Shown: positions 42,979 to 53,478 of the stretch, one piece after another | Layout of the letters: every line of letters begins with the position of its first letter | Position numbering within the stretch: the stretch's first letter is position 1 | Source: Rahnella laticis | GTDB taxonomy: Bacteria > Pseudomonadota > Gammaproteobacteria > Enterobacterales > Enterobacteriaceae | NCBI RefSeq assembly: GCF_015644585.1 | Contig: NZ_JADOBI010000003.1 | Span: 620,001 to 684,000 of the forward strand | DNA: 64,000 nucleotides | Reading direction: 5' to 3' | The notes under the pieces: model-generated | What the model saw: the letters and a program-made list of their open reading frames with translations, nothing else | Database searches by the model: none | What the model was told of the DNA's origin: nothing | Program-made: the position numbers and the translations under genes

Positions 42979-43395
42979 ATGACGACTCGAACTCAGACCC
43001 CGGGCAGCAAACGTAAACCTTACGTGCGCGAAATGCCCGCCAGCTGGTGGCAACGTTCACTTTTCTATCGTTTCTATATGCTGCGTGAAGGCACGTCCGT
43101 TCCGGCAGTCTGGTTCAGTATCTTGCTGCTGGCCGGTATTTTTGCCTTACGCAACGGGCCGGAAAGCTGGTCGGGATTTGTACATTTCCTGCAAAACCCG
43201 GTGGTCATGCTGATCAACCTGATTGCTTTACTGGCCGCGCTGCTTCACACCAAAACCTGGTTTGAACTGGCACCGAAAGCCTCCATCGTCATTGTGAAAG
43301 GCAAGAAGATGGGGCCGGAACCGGTGATTACCGGTTTCTGGTGCGTAACTGCCGTTGTGACGCTGGTGATACTCGCCATCGCGCTGTTTCTTTGA
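42979..43395 (+). CDS. frdC: Fumarate reductase membrane anchor subunit C
   Basis: FrdC anchors the reductase to the inner membrane and helps bind menaquinol. The start at 42979 ([19 protein letters not shown]) follows GAGGGAGG; an upstream ATG at 42964 overlaps the frdB stop and is less likely. The 138-residue protein has three membrane helices and the conserved blocks [19 protein letters not shown] and [15 protein letters not shown]. coli FrdC is 131 residues; the extra residues are at the N-terminus. Confidence 0.97.
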   Translation: MTTRTQTPGSKRKPYVREMPASWWQRSLFYRFYMLREGTSVPAVWFSILLLAGIFALRNGPESWSGFVHFLQNPVVMLINLIALLAALLHTKTWFELAPKASIVIVKGKKMGPEPVITGFWCVTAVVTLVILAIALFL

Positions 43396-43404
43396 GGAGG
43401 CGAC

Positions 43405-43764
43405 ATGAAAAATACTCTTCCTAAACGTTCAGATGAGCCGGTGTTCTGGGGGCTGTTTGGCGCGGGCGGCATGTGGAGTGCGATTTTTGCGCCGGTGATG
43501 ATTCTGCTGGTGTGCTTCCTGCTGCCACTGGGGTTTTTCCCCGGTGACGCGCTGAGCTATCCGCGCGTACTGGCGTTCGCACAAAGCTGGATTGGCCGCC
43601 TGTTTCTGCTGCTGATGATCGTCCTGCCGTTGTGGTGCGGTCTGCACAGGATCCACCACGCCATGCATGACCTGAAAATCCACGTTCCTGCCGGTAAATG
43701 GGTGTTCTACGGTCTGGCAATGATCTTAAGTGTTGTCACACTTATCGTGTTGATCCGCCTCTGA
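43405..43764 (+). CDS. frdD: Fumarate reductase membrane anchor subunit D
   Basis: FrdD is the second membrane anchor and, with FrdC, forms the quinol site. The 119-residue protein has three membrane helices and the family motifs [19 protein letters not shown] and [14 protein letters not shown]. It lies 9 bases after frdC. In E. coli the end of frdD overlaps the ampC promoter; here a plain terminator follows and blc comes next. Confidence 0.97.
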   Translation: MKNTLPKRSDEPVFWGLFGAGGMWSAIFAPVMILLVCFLLPLGFFPGDALSYPRVLAFAQSWIGRLFLLLMIVLPLWCGLHRIHHAMHDLKIHVPAGKWVFYGLAMILSVVTLIVLIRL

Positions 43765-43784
43765 TCTCAGAAGATCTCCTTCTT

Positions 43785-43816
43785 CAGCGGTCATTTTCGT
43801 GGCCGCTGATTTTTTC
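43785..43816 (+). terminator. Terminator of frdABCD
   Basis: An 8-bp stem (CAGCGGTC / GGCCGCTG with one G-U pair) is followed by ATTTTTTCC. It lies 20 bases after the frdD stop. Confidence 0.85.
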
Positions 43817-43886
43817 CTGCTTTCACCTTTTCTCTTTTCCTCAATTGTTACCTACACTTAGGTGATTACCTAAGGAAGGAACATAT

Positions 43887-44411
43887 ATGCGTATCTGGTC
43901 AAAACTCGGTGTGATTGTCACGGCACTTTTATCGGTCGCTTGCAGCGTGACGCCACCCAAAGACGTCAAAGTCGTCAGTAATTTCGAGCTTAACCGCTAT
44001 CTGGGAACCTGGTATGAAGTGGCAAGGCTGGATCACAGCTTTGAAAGCGGGCTTGAACGCGTGACGGCCAATTACAGCTTGCGGGATGATGGCGGTGTGA
44101 AAGTTATTAACCGTGGCTTTAATCCTGAGAAAAACAAATGGCAGGAAAGTGAAGGCAAAGGGTATTTCACCGGTTCAACGTCACGTGCGGCGCTCAAAGT
44201 TTCGTTCTTTGGCCCGTTCTATGGCGGCTATAACGTCATCGAGCTGGATAAAGATTACCGCTATGCGCTGGTTTGCGGGCCGGATAAAAGCTATCTGTGG
44301 ATCCTCTCACGAACCCCGACGCTGGATGACAGCGTAAAACAACAACTGCTGAAAACCGCGCAAGGCTACGGTTTTGATACCAGCAAGCTGGTGTGGGTCA
44401 AACAGCCGTAA
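43887..44411 (+). CDS. blc: Outer-membrane lipocalin Blc
   Basis: Blc is an outer-membrane lipoprotein of the lipocalin family that binds lysophospholipids. The 174-residue protein has a signal peptide ending in the lipobox SVAC (Cys19). The lipocalin motif YLGTWYEVARLDHSFE is followed by the barrel strands including AALKVSFFGPFYGGYNVIEL and LVCGPDKSYLWILSRTP. In E. coli it lies beside sugE and ampC; neither is present here. A weak hairpin separates it from the convergent ecnB. Confidence 0.96.
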   Translation: MRIWSKLGVIVTALLSVACSVTPPKDVKVVSNFELNRYLGTWYEVARLDHSFESGLERVTANYSLRDDGGVKVINRGFNPEKNKWQESEGKGYFTGSTSRAALKVSFFGPFYGGYNVIELDKDYRYALVCGPDKSYLWILSRTPTLDDSVKQQLLKTAQGYGFDTSKLVWVKQP

Positions 44412-44435
44412 GTTTTCCGCCCTTCAGAAACAACA

Positions 44436-44459
44436 CTGCCTGCATCAATGTGCAGGCAG
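44436..44459. terminator. Hairpin between blc and ecnB
   Basis: A 9-bp perfect stem (CTGCCTGCA / TGCAGGCAG) with a 6-base loop lies between the two convergent genes. The T tracts on either side are weak. Confidence 0.65.
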
Positions 44460-44488
44460 ACTTCAGCTTACTTCAACTCACACGCCCG

Positions 44489-44623
44489 TTACTGAGCGCT
44501 TTTCTGAATTGCCTGGCCGCCGGCAGAGACATCTTCACCCACGCCACGCGTGGTATTGCAGGCAGTTAACGCAGAAGACAGAACAAGAACAGACAGGATT
44601 GCGAGGATACTTTTCTTCAACAT
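44489..44623 (-). CDS. ecnB: Entericidin B lipoprotein
   Basis: This 44-residue small membrane lipoprotein starts [20 protein letters not shown] and has the lipobox LTAC, followed by the conserved [14 protein letters not shown]. In E. coli, EcnB is a stationary-phase, sigma-S-dependent bacteriolytic lipoprotein paired with EcnA. The open frame extends upstream to 44791, but the family start at 44623 has AGGAA ahead. It lies 118 bases downstream of ecnA on the same strand. Confidence 0.93.
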   Translation of the reverse strand: MLKKSILAILSVLVLSSALTACNTTRGVGEDVSAGGQAIQKSAQ

Positions 44624-44741
44624 ATAAAATTCCTTCCTATAAGAGAATGTAAAGTAAGACTCACTAAGTGTAGTTAATTTTCTGAATACGGAAGGGAAAA
44701 GGCAGGATTTTAGGACAGTTGGTAAAACGAGGCTGAAGGAA

Positions 44742-44870
44742 TCAGCCTGCTTTGGAAATCGCGCCACCCAGATGCTGGATGTCTTCACCAAAACCGTGAA
44801 CCGTGTTGCAGCCGGATAACGAAGCCAGCAACATCACTGAAACCACGATAAACATCATCTTCTTCAACAT
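44742..44870 (-). CDS. ecnA: Entericidin A-like lipoprotein
   Basis: This 42-residue lipoprotein starts [20 protein letters not shown], has the lipobox LSGC, and ends with [25 protein letters not shown] residues typical of EcnA. In E. coli, EcnA counteracts EcnB. The order efp-ecnA-ecnB matches E. coli. The frame extends upstream to 45017 without support. An internal ATG five codons in could also serve as the start. Confidence 0.9.
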   Translation of the reverse strand: MLKKMMFIVVSVMLLASLSGCNTVHGFGEDIQHLGGAISKAG

Positions 44871-44958
44871 GGAAAACACAATCCCATTCAACAGGTTGAG
44901 CCGGAAAGCTGCGACAGGCATTACCCTGTGGCAGCTTTCATCCAGCGTAATAAGAAAC

Positions 44959-45525
44959 TTATTTAACGCGGGAAACGTATTCGCCAGAGCGGGTGTCACA
45001 ACGGACGATTTCGCCAATCTGCACGAATAAAGGCACTTTAACCACAGCGCCGGTGCTCAGCGTTGCTGGCTTGCCGCCGGTACCTGCGGTATCACCTTTC
45101 AGGCCTGGATCGGTATCAACAACTTCGGCTTCGATGAAGTTCGGTGGCTGGACAGCGATAGGACGACCGTCCCACAGAGTCACGATACATTCAGCGTTGT
45201 CTTGCAGCCATTTAGAGGCTTCAGAAACAGTTTTAGCTTCAACACCGTGCTGCTCGAAAGTCTCAGGGTGCATGAAGTGGTAGAACTCACCGTCGTTGTA
45301 CAGGTAAGTCATGTTGGTATCTACAACGTCTGCGCCTTCGCAAGAGTCAGTAGATTTGAAGGTTTTTTCTACACGGGAGCCGGTCAGAAGACGGCGCATT
45401 TTCACACGTGCGAAAGCCTGGCCTTTGCCTGGTTTTACGAACACGCTGTCTTCGATTGCGAAAGGCTCGCCTTCGAACATGATTTTAAGACCCGGACGGA
45501 AATCGTTGCTAGAATAAGTCGCCAT
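44959..45525 (-). CDS. efp: Translation elongation factor P
   Basis: EF-P relieves ribosomes stalled at polyproline runs. The 188-residue protein has the three-domain KOW/OB architecture. The modified residue Lys34 sits in the loop VKPGKGQAF and is beta-lysylated by EpmB and EpmA. Both modifying genes are in this window. It diverges from epmB with only 38 bases between the starts, so their promoters overlap. Confidence 0.99.
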   Translation of the reverse strand: MATYSSNDFRPGLKIMFEGEPFAIEDSVFVKPGKGQAFARVKMRRLLTGSRVEKTFKSTDSCEGADVVDTNMTYLYNDGEFYHFMHPETFEQHGVEAKTVSEASKWLQDNAECIVTLWDGRPIAVQPPNFIEAEVVDTDPGLKGDTAGTGGKPATLSTGAVVKVPLFVQIGEIVRCDTRSGEYVSRVK

Positions 45526-45563
45526 GATGGCCCTCTAATTTTAAACTGGTATTAGCCAAAAAA

Positions 45564-46592
45564 ATGGCAAACATTGTAACCCTAAACACGCCATTTAGAG
45601 AAGATTGGTTGTATCAACTCGGCGATGTTATCACTGACCCGAATGAACTGCTTACTCTTCTGGCACTTAACGACAATGCAGATCTGCAAAGTGGCCATGA
45701 AGCCCGTCGTTTGTTCCCGCTTCGCGTGCCCCGTGCCTTTGTAGCACGTATGCAGCACGGCGATCCGCGGGATCCTTTGTTGCTCCAGGTATTAACCGCA
45801 CGCGAAGAATTTATCGCCGCGCCGGGCTTTACCACCGACCCGCTTGATGAACAACGCAGCGTTGTTCCGGGTCTGTTGCACAAGTATAGCAATCGCGCCC
45901 TGTTGCTGGTAAAAGGCGGCTGTGCGGTGAATTGCCGCTACTGCTTTCGCCGCCATTTCCCGTATCAGGACAACCAGGGGAATAAGGCCAACTGGGTTCA
46001 GGCGCTGGATTATATCCGTACACAGCCCGAACTCGATGAAATTATTTTCTCCGGCGGTGATCCGCTGATGGCGAAAGATCACGAACTCGACTGGTTGATC
46101 GGTGAACTGGAAGGGATCGCGCACATCAAACGCCTGCGTATCCATACCCGTTTACCGGTGGTGATCCCTGCGCGCATCACGGACACGCTCTGCCAGCGCC
46201 TTGAACAGTCGCGTTTGCAGGTGCTGATGGTGACGCACATCAATCACGCCAATGAAATCGATGACGCGTTGCGCGCCAGCATGGCGAAACTGAAGCGTCA
46301 TGGGGTCACGCTGCTCAATCAGAGCGTGCTGTTGCGTGACGTAAATGACTCTGCCGATGTGCTTGCCGCGCTCAGTAATGCGCTGTTTGATGCGGGAATT
46401 TTGCCTTACTACATCCACGTGCTGGATAAAGTTCAGGGCGCGGCGCATTTCATGGTGAGCGACGATGAAGCGCGCATCATTATGAAAGGGCTGATGAGCA
46501 AAGTTTCCGGTTATATGGTGCCGAAACTGACCCGCGAGATTGGCGGCGAACCAAGTAAAACCATTTTGGATTTACGCCTTAAACAGTCGTAA
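45564..46592 (+). CDS. epmB: EF-P lysine 2,3-aminomutase EpmB
   Basis: EpmB is a radical-SAM, PLP-dependent aminomutase that turns (S)-alpha-lysine into (R)-beta-lysine for EF-P modification. The 342-residue protein has the CAVNCRYCFRRHFPY motif (three cluster cysteines). IFSGGDPLMAKDHEL and the late block LPYYIHVLDKVQGAAHF are also conserved. No clear ribosome site precedes the ATG; the upstream bases are A-rich. It is divergent from efp. Confidence 0.97.
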   Translation: MANIVTLNTPFREDWLYQLGDVITDPNELLTLLALNDNADLQSGHEARRLFPLRVPRAFVARMQHGDPRDPLLLQVLTAREEFIAAPGFTTDPLDEQRSVVPGLLHKYSNRALLLVKGGCAVNCRYCFRRHFPYQDNQGNKANWVQALDYIRTQPELDEIIFSGGDPLMAKDHELDWLIGELEGIAHIKRLRIHTRLPVVIPARITDTLCQRLEQSRLQVLMVTHINHANEIDDALRASMAKLKRHGVTLLNQSVLLRDVNDSADVLAALSNALFDAGILPYYIHVLDKVQGAAHFMVSDDEARIIMKGLMSKVSGYMVPKLTREIGGEPSKTILDLRLKQS

Positions 46593-46612
46593 ACGCGAAT
46601 GCCGAAATGCAA

Positions 46613-46638
46613 AAAGGGATGCCATCAGGCATCCCTTT
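46613..46638. terminator. Bidirectional terminator between epmB and yjeI
   Basis: An 11-bp perfect stem (AAAGGGATGCC / GGCATCCCTTT) with an ATCA loop lies between the convergent genes. Confidence 0.9.
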
Positions 46639-46683
46639 CGTATTTCTGTGCAGGTTCACGCAGCTAAAGCGTAAACGGCCCGA

Positions 46684-47028
46684 CTATGGGCACTTATAAA
46701 CCTGGCCGACCATTTTGCTGTCAACCGGTGCAAAGCTGGACAGGAAATTTTGAGACGGGCTGTTGGCACCATAAATGGTATTGCCGCCCATCGCTGCCGC
46801 CTTGTTGCGCAGGTCGTTGGCCGCACCACGCATTGAGCTACCATCGCCGCCGGTACCGGAGAACCAGTTGCTTTGGGCACCAGTGACTTCACCGAGGAGC
46901 TGACAATTTGCGCCTGGTTTGTCGTCCGTGAATTTCACCTGCTGTCCCGCTGCATCCAGTTGATGAGTGGTACTGCACCCGGCAAGCAGCGCGATAGCTG
47001 ACAGGCCCAGTAACATTTTAATCCGCAT
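46684..47028 (-). CDS. yjeI: DUF4156 lipoprotein YjeI
   Basis: This is a small lipoprotein of unknown function. The ATG at 47028 (MRIKMLLGLSAIALLAGC) has GGGGAAA just ahead; the frame's earlier ATG at 47040 has no ribosome site, so 114 residues is preferred. The lipobox is LAGC. The DUF4156 core includes CQLLGEVTGAQSNWFSG, SMRGAANDLRNKAAAMGGNT and GQVYKCP. It lies between epmB and groL as in E. coli. Confidence 0.88.
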   Translation of the reverse strand: MRIKMLLGLSAIALLAGCSTTHQLDAAGQQVKFTDDKPGANCQLLGEVTGAQSNWFSGTGGDGSSMRGAANDLRNKAAAMGGNTIYGANSPSQNFLSSFAPVDSKMVGQVYKCP

Positions 47029-47329
47029 CACTTTCCCCATTTGTTTTTGTAATCACATAAAGCCTATCAGAAAACACCTGGCTCTCTTAGGCATCCGTTG
47101 CCACGCATACCCAAGGTTCTGCGCTATCGGTATAAATCCGAAAACCACGCAGAAATGAGTCTACACGTTAAACCCGGAAGACATTGAGACTTATCTTACT
47201 GAACACGATAAAAAATGGTCAAATAAAAAAACCCGGCCTTTTCAGACCGGGTTTCTTCAGTACGTTAACTCAGACAACAAAACTGCCGCTGATTTGCCGT
47301 ACCTGCGGATGAACGCAGGGGGATGATGA
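47029..47329. other. Intergenic region between yjeI and groL
   Basis: These 301 bases hold the yjeI promoter region (minus strand, right side) and the groL terminator (47229-47254). I see no further gene or repeat. Confidence 0.6.
47229..47254 (-). terminator. Terminator of groSL
   Basis: An 8-bp stem (AAACCCGG / CCGGGTTT) is followed on the minus strand by a run of seven T in total. It lies about 75 bases after the groL stop. Confidence 0.9.
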
Positions 47330-49000
<1,671 letters not shown>

Positions 49001-49026
49001 TCAGAAAAAAGTGGGTCGGAGGAAGA

Positions 49027-49401
<375 letters not shown>

Positions 49402-49404
49402 TTA

Positions 49405-49430
49405 ATGGGGGCGATACACCGCCCTTCAAG
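49405..49430 (-). promoter_or_regulatory. Sigma-32 heat-shock promoter of groSL
   Basis: On the minus strand CTTGAAG (-35), 13 bases, then CCCCAT (-10) matches the heat-shock consensus CTTGAAA-N13/14-CCCCAT almost exactly. The transcript would start about 75 bases ahead of groS. Confidence 0.92.
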
Positions 49431-49535
49431 GGGAAGAACAGAAAAAATTTCGCTTTTTCTTTTGGCTTTCAGGCCATCTGAACCCGGACTGAAAACTACT
49501 TCCCAACAATGTATTAACAATCAAGGCCACAGAGA

Positions 49536-50027
49536 TTAGCGATCGCGGTGCTCTGTGTCGTCATCTTTTTTCGGTGAAACCAGGCGTTCCGGTGTTTCAT
49601 CGGTCCGCTGGAACTCACCTTCAAAGGTATTTCCGGTAGGCGCGCTGCTTCCCCAGTTACCGCCAGAGCGAACAATATTCAGATGTGGCATCAGCTTAAG
49701 CGTCAGTCGTTTCTGAATCGGTGGCAGCAGGAGCAGCAAGCCGAGGAAATCGGTAAAGAATCCCGGAACCAGTAACAGGAAACCGGCAATCACCAGTGAA
49801 ACACTTTTCACCATTTCAGCCGCCGGGCTTTCACCGACAGCCAGCTTCTGCTGAAGCTGCATGAACGTTTTCATTCCCTGATTTTTGACCAGAGAAACAC
49901 CCACGCAGGAGGTGAATACCACCAGCAATAATGTCGTGGCGACGCCAACGACCGCAGCCACCTTGATAAATAAGGTGATTTCAATATAAGCCAGCAGGAA
50001 TAACAGTAGTAACGGTAACCAGCGCAC
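49536..50027 (-). CDS. fxsA: FxsA inner-membrane protein
   Basis: FxsA is a membrane protein of 163 residues whose overproduction in E. coli suppresses exclusion of phage T7 by the F plasmid. Two N-terminal hydrophobic segments (WLPLLLLFLLAYIEITLFIK and the next ~20 residues) and a third near residues 75-105 are visible. The C-terminus is polar and charged. It is divergent from aspA across a 372-base gap and sits beside groSL. Confidence 0.92.
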   Translation of the reverse strand: MRWLPLLLLFLLAYIEITLFIKVAAVVGVATTLLLVVFTSCVGVSLVKNQGMKTFMQLQQKLAVGESPAAEMVKSVSLVIAGFLLLVPGFFTDFLGLLLLLPPIQKRLTLKLMPHLNIVRSGGNWGSSAPTGNTFEGEFQRTDETPERLVSPKKDDDTEHRDR

Positions 50028-50399
50028 CGCATTCTCCTTGTGATTTGGCCCCGAAGTTCTTTTTCAGAAACGTTCGAAACCCTGAATAAGTGCCTGTTTC
50101 CGATGTTTGCCATCAAAGAAATGCAGGCTGACTACAATGAGATGGTGCTGTGTCCCGGTGATTTCAAGCGCCAGACCTGATTTAATTGAGCAGGTAAATG
50201 AATTGTGAGAATTCTCACAGATACTAAAAACTTGCACAATCATAGGGCAGGATAGTGATCTTAGTACGTGCAATTCGCCTGAAGCAGCATATGATCGCCT
50301 TCGTTGTGGAAACAACGGTTGATCGTTTTAAATTTACCACGGCTAGTAACATAATTTTAAACATCGCATAACGCATTCAGTACCGAAGAGAAGGTTCTC
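50028..50399. promoter_or_regulatory. fxsA-aspA divergent regulatory region
   Basis: These 372 bases hold no gene. They contain a perfect CRP-type palindrome (50204-50219) and an isolated TTGAT half site (50319-50323). A possible aspA -10 CATAAT lies at 50350-50355, and the aspA ribosome site GAGAAGG follows. Confidence 0.6.
50204..50219. promoter_or_regulatory. CRP-type site upstream of aspA
   Basis: TGTGA-GAATTC-TCACA is a perfect 16-bp palindrome that matches the CRP core TGTGA-N6-TCACA at every defined base. A possible -10 (CACAAT, 50235-50240) lies at class II spacing, within a few bases. E. coli aspA is known to be activated by CRP. Confidence 0.75.
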
Positions 50400-51836
50400 A
50401 TGTCAAACACCATTCGTATCGAGGAAGACCTGCTGGGCACGCGTGAAGTACCGGCAGAAGCTTATTACGGCATTCATACCCTGCGGGCGATTGAAAACTT
50501 CTATATCAGCAACACCAAGATCAGCGATGTGCCTGAGTTTGTTCGTGGCATGGTGATGGTGAAGAAAGCGGCGGCTCTGGCAAACAAAGAGCTGCGCACC
50601 ATTCCACGCCATATTGCGGACATCATCATTCAGGCGTGCGACGAAGTGCTTGATAAAGGTAAATGCATGGACCAGTTCCCTATCGACGTCTATCAGGGCG
50701 GCGCGGGAACCTCGGTAAATATGAACACGAATGAGGTGCTGGCGAACATCGGTCTCGAGCTGATGGGTCACCAGAAAGGCGATTACCAGTTCCTTAATCC
50801 CAACGATCACCTTAATAAATGCCAGTCCACCAATGATGCCTACCCGACCGGTTTCCGTATCGCGGTTTACGCCTCTTTGCTGAAACTGGTTGATGCGATT
50901 TCCCAGCTGGGCGATGGCTTCGAGCGCAAAGCGGTCGAATTTGAAAACGTCATCAAAATGGGCCGCACGCAGTTGCAGGATGCGGTACCGATGACGCTCG
51001 GTCAGGAATTCCATGCATTCAACGTGCTGCTTAAAGAAGAAACCCGCAACCTGATCCGCACCGGCGAATTACTGCTGGAAGTGAACCTCGGGGCAACGGC
51101 GATCGGTACGCGTCTGAATACTCCGGAAGGTTATCAGCAACTGGCCGTGCAGAAACTGGCGGAAGTCAGCAATCTGGCCTGCGTTCCGGCTGAAGACCTG
51201 ATTGAAGCAACGTCAGACTGCGGCGCTTACGTGATGGTTCACAGCTCCCTGAAACGTCTGGCGGTTAAGCTTTCCAAAATCTGTAACGACCTGCGCCTGC
51301 TCTCTTCCGGGCCGCGCGCCGGGCTCAATGAGATCAACCTGCCAGAATTGCAGGCCGGTTCTTCCATCATGCCTGCCAAAGTTAACCCGGTGATCCCGGA
51401 AGTGGTGAATCAGGTTTGCTTCAAAGTCATCGGCAACGACATGTGCGTCACGATGGCCGCCGAAGCGGGTCAGTTGCAGCTAAACGTCATGGAACCGGTG
51501 ATCGGCCAGGCCATGTTTGAATCCGTACATATCCTGACTAACGCCTGCTACAACCTGCTGGAAAAATGCATCAACGGCATTACGGCGAACAAAGAAGTGT
51601 GCGAATTCTACGTCTTCAATTCTATTGGGATCGTGACGTATCTGAACCCGTTCATCGGCCACCACAATGGCGATATTGTCGGGAAGATTTGTGCGGAAAC
51701 CGGCAAGAGCGTCCGCGAAGTCGTGCTTGAGCGCGGTTTGCTGACGGAAGCCGAGCTGGACGACATTTTCTCCATCGATAACCTGAAGCACCCGGCTTAC
51801 AAAGCGAAGCGTTATACCGATGAAAATGAACAGTAA
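50400..51836 (+). CDS. aspA: Aspartate ammonia-lyase (aspartase)
   Basis: Aspartase converts L-aspartate to fumarate and ammonia. Under anaerobic conditions this supplies fumarate for FrdABCD. The 478-residue protein shows the fumarase/aspartase superfamily signature [29 protein letters not shown] and [19 protein letters not shown] are also conserved. A CRP-type operator lies 180 bases upstream. A terminator separates it from dcuA, which may still be partly read through, as in E. coli. Confidence 0.98.
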   Translation: MSNTIRIEEDLLGTREVPAEAYYGIHTLRAIENFYISNTKISDVPEFVRGMVMVKKAAALANKELRTIPRHIADIIIQACDEVLDKGKCMDQFPIDVYQGGAGTSVNMNTNEVLANIGLELMGHQKGDYQFLNPNDHLNKCQSTNDAYPTGFRIAVYASLLKLVDAISQLGDGFERKAVEFENVIKMGRTQLQDAVPMTLGQEFHAFNVLLKEETRNLIRTGELLLEVNLGATAIGTRLNTPEGYQQLAVQKLAEVSNLACVPAEDLIEATSDCGAYVMVHSSLKRLAVKLSKICNDLRLLSSGPRAGLNEINLPELQAGSSIMPAKVNPVIPEVVNQVCFKVIGNDMCVTMAAEAGQLQLNVMEPVIGQAMFESVHILTNACYNLLEKCINGITANKEVCEFYVFNSIGIVTYLNPFIGHHNGDIVGKICAETGKSVREVVLERGLLTEAELDDIFSIDNLKHPAYKAKRYTDENEQ

Positions 51837-51858
51837 CAGACTCCATCTCTGACCTTTT

Positions 51859-51894
51859 AAAGGCTCGTTGTTCTCCGGAACAGCGGGCCTTTTT
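51859..51894 (+). terminator. Terminator between aspA and dcuA
   Basis: A 15-bp stem (including G-U pairs) with a TCCG loop is followed by TTTTT. It lies 22 bases after the aspA stop. Confidence 0.9.
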
Positions 51895-51971
51895 ACTGAG
51901 TGGCAAACAACAATTACATAACAATTATTTTTCAATTCCTTAAGGATTGCTGGATATATGGACGGACAGCC

Positions 51972-53273
51972 ATGTTAATCATCGAACTTATTATTGTACT
52001 CGCCGCGATTTTTCTCGGTGCCCGCTTAGGCGGCATCGGCATTGGTTTCGCGGGCGGATTGGGTGTTCTGGTGCTCGCTTTAATCGGCGTGAAACCGGGC
52101 TCGATCCCTTTTGACGTTATCTCCATCATCATGGCCGTGATTGCCGCCATCTCGACCATGCAGGTCGCGGGCGGGATGGATTATCTGGTGCAGCAAACCG
52201 AGAAACTGCTGCGTCGTAACCCGAAACACATCACCCTTCTGGCCCCGATCGTCACGTATTTCCTCACGATCATGGCCGGTACCGGCAACATTTCACTTTC
52301 TGCGCTCCCGGTGATTTCTGAAGTGGCAAAAGAGCAGGGGATCAAACCTTGCCGTCCGCTTTCAACGGCCGTTGTGGCCGCGCAGATCGCCATAACCGCC
52401 TCGCCGATTTCCGCCGCAGTGGTGTATATGGCGTCGACGATGGAAAGCCACGGTGTCAGTTATTTGCATCTGCTGATGGTGATGATCCCTTCGACACTGG
52501 CCGCCGTGATTGTGATGTCGCTGATTATCAGCTGGTGCTTTGACTCGAAACTCTCCAACGATCCGGTTTATCTCAAGCGTTATGAAGAGGGCCTGATTGC
52601 GCTGCGTGGCGATAAAAAAGTGGAAATAAAACGGGGCGCGAAGCTTTCCGTTTTACTGTTCCTGCTGGGCGTTTTTTCTGTGGTCGGCTACGCCGTGATT
52701 AACAGCCCGAGCCTTGGCTGGGTTGCTCAACCGGTGATGACCACCAACAGCGCGATTCTGATTATCATGCTCAGCGTGGCGACATTAATCACCCTGCTGT
52801 GCCGCATCGAAACCGACTCAATTCTGACCTCCAGCACGTTCAAATCCGGCATGAGCGCCTGTATTTGTATCCTCGGCGTTGCCTGGCTAGGAGACACGTT
52901 TGTCCAGGCGAATCTGGGCTGGATTAAGGAAACTGCGGGCACCATTATTCAGGCACATCCGTGGCTGCTGGCGGTGATTTTCTTCTTCAGTTCGGCCCTG
53001 CTGTATTCACAGGCCGCGACGACCAAAGCCCTGTTGCCCATGGCGCTGGCGCTGAGCGTTTCCCCGCTGACGGCGGTGGGCTCTTTCGCAGCAGTTTCCG
53101 GGCTGTTCATTTTGCCGACGTATCCGACGCTGGTGGCCGCCGTGCAGATGGATGACACCGGCACCACCCGAATTGGCCGGTTCGTCTTCAACCATCCGTT
53201 CTTTATACCGGGCACGATCGGCGTATTTTTGTCGGTTCTTTTCGGTTTCGCCGTCGGCAGTATTATTCTCTGA
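51972..53273 (+). CDS. dcuA: Anaerobic C4-dicarboxylate transporter DcuA
   Basis: DcuA exchanges aspartate, fumarate and succinate across the inner membrane. The start at 51972 ([21 protein letters not shown]) matches the family; the open frame from 51900 is extended. The 433-residue protein has about 10-12 membrane helices. Conserved stretches include [36 protein letters not shown] and [20 protein letters not shown]. Pairing with aspA and the nearby frd operon supports an aspartate-succinate antiport role. Confidence 0.96.
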   Translation: MLIIELIIVLAAIFLGARLGGIGIGFAGGLGVLVLALIGVKPGSIPFDVISIIMAVIAAISTMQVAGGMDYLVQQTEKLLRRNPKHITLLAPIVTYFLTIMAGTGNISLSALPVISEVAKEQGIKPCRPLSTAVVAAQIAITASPISAAVVYMASTMESHGVSYLHLLMVMIPSTLAAVIVMSLIISWCFDSKLSNDPVYLKRYEEGLIALRGDKKVEIKRGAKLSVLLFLLGVFSVVGYAVINSPSLGWVAQPVMTTNSAILIIMLSVATLITLLCRIETDSILTSSTFKSGMSACICILGVAWLGDTFVQANLGWIKETAGTIIQAHPWLLAVIFFFSSALLYSQAATTKALLPMALALSVSPLTAVGSFAAVSGLFILPTYPTLVAAVQMDDTGTTRIGRFVFNHPFFIPGTIGVFLSVLFGFAVGSIIL

Positions 53274-53282
53274 CAGTTTTTC

Positions 53283-53300
53283 CGGGGGCTGCGGCCCCCG
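53283..53300 (+). terminator. Hairpin after dcuA
   Basis: A 7-bp GC-only stem (CGGGGGC / GCCCCCG) with a TGCG loop is followed by CCTTTCC. The T tract is weak. Confidence 0.6.
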
Positions 53301-53478
53301 CCTTTCCTGCGTTCTCCCGCTTCACTCTTTTGTAAAGTACCTGCAAGGCTTTCTGCGTCGCGTTCGCACGGGGTATACTCACATTTCATTAACGCGCTGC
53401 GGCATGAAGCCGTCCGCATCTTCTGTCGAATCACCCAGTGGCCGTTCACCTGCCGCGACAAAGAGAACTTTACTCCGC

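Noticed and set aside
53152..53478. N-terminal extension of dsbD to 687 residues
   Set aside because: The extension overlaps the dcuA end, has no signal-peptide logic, and relatives start at the [10 protein letters not shown] signal peptide.
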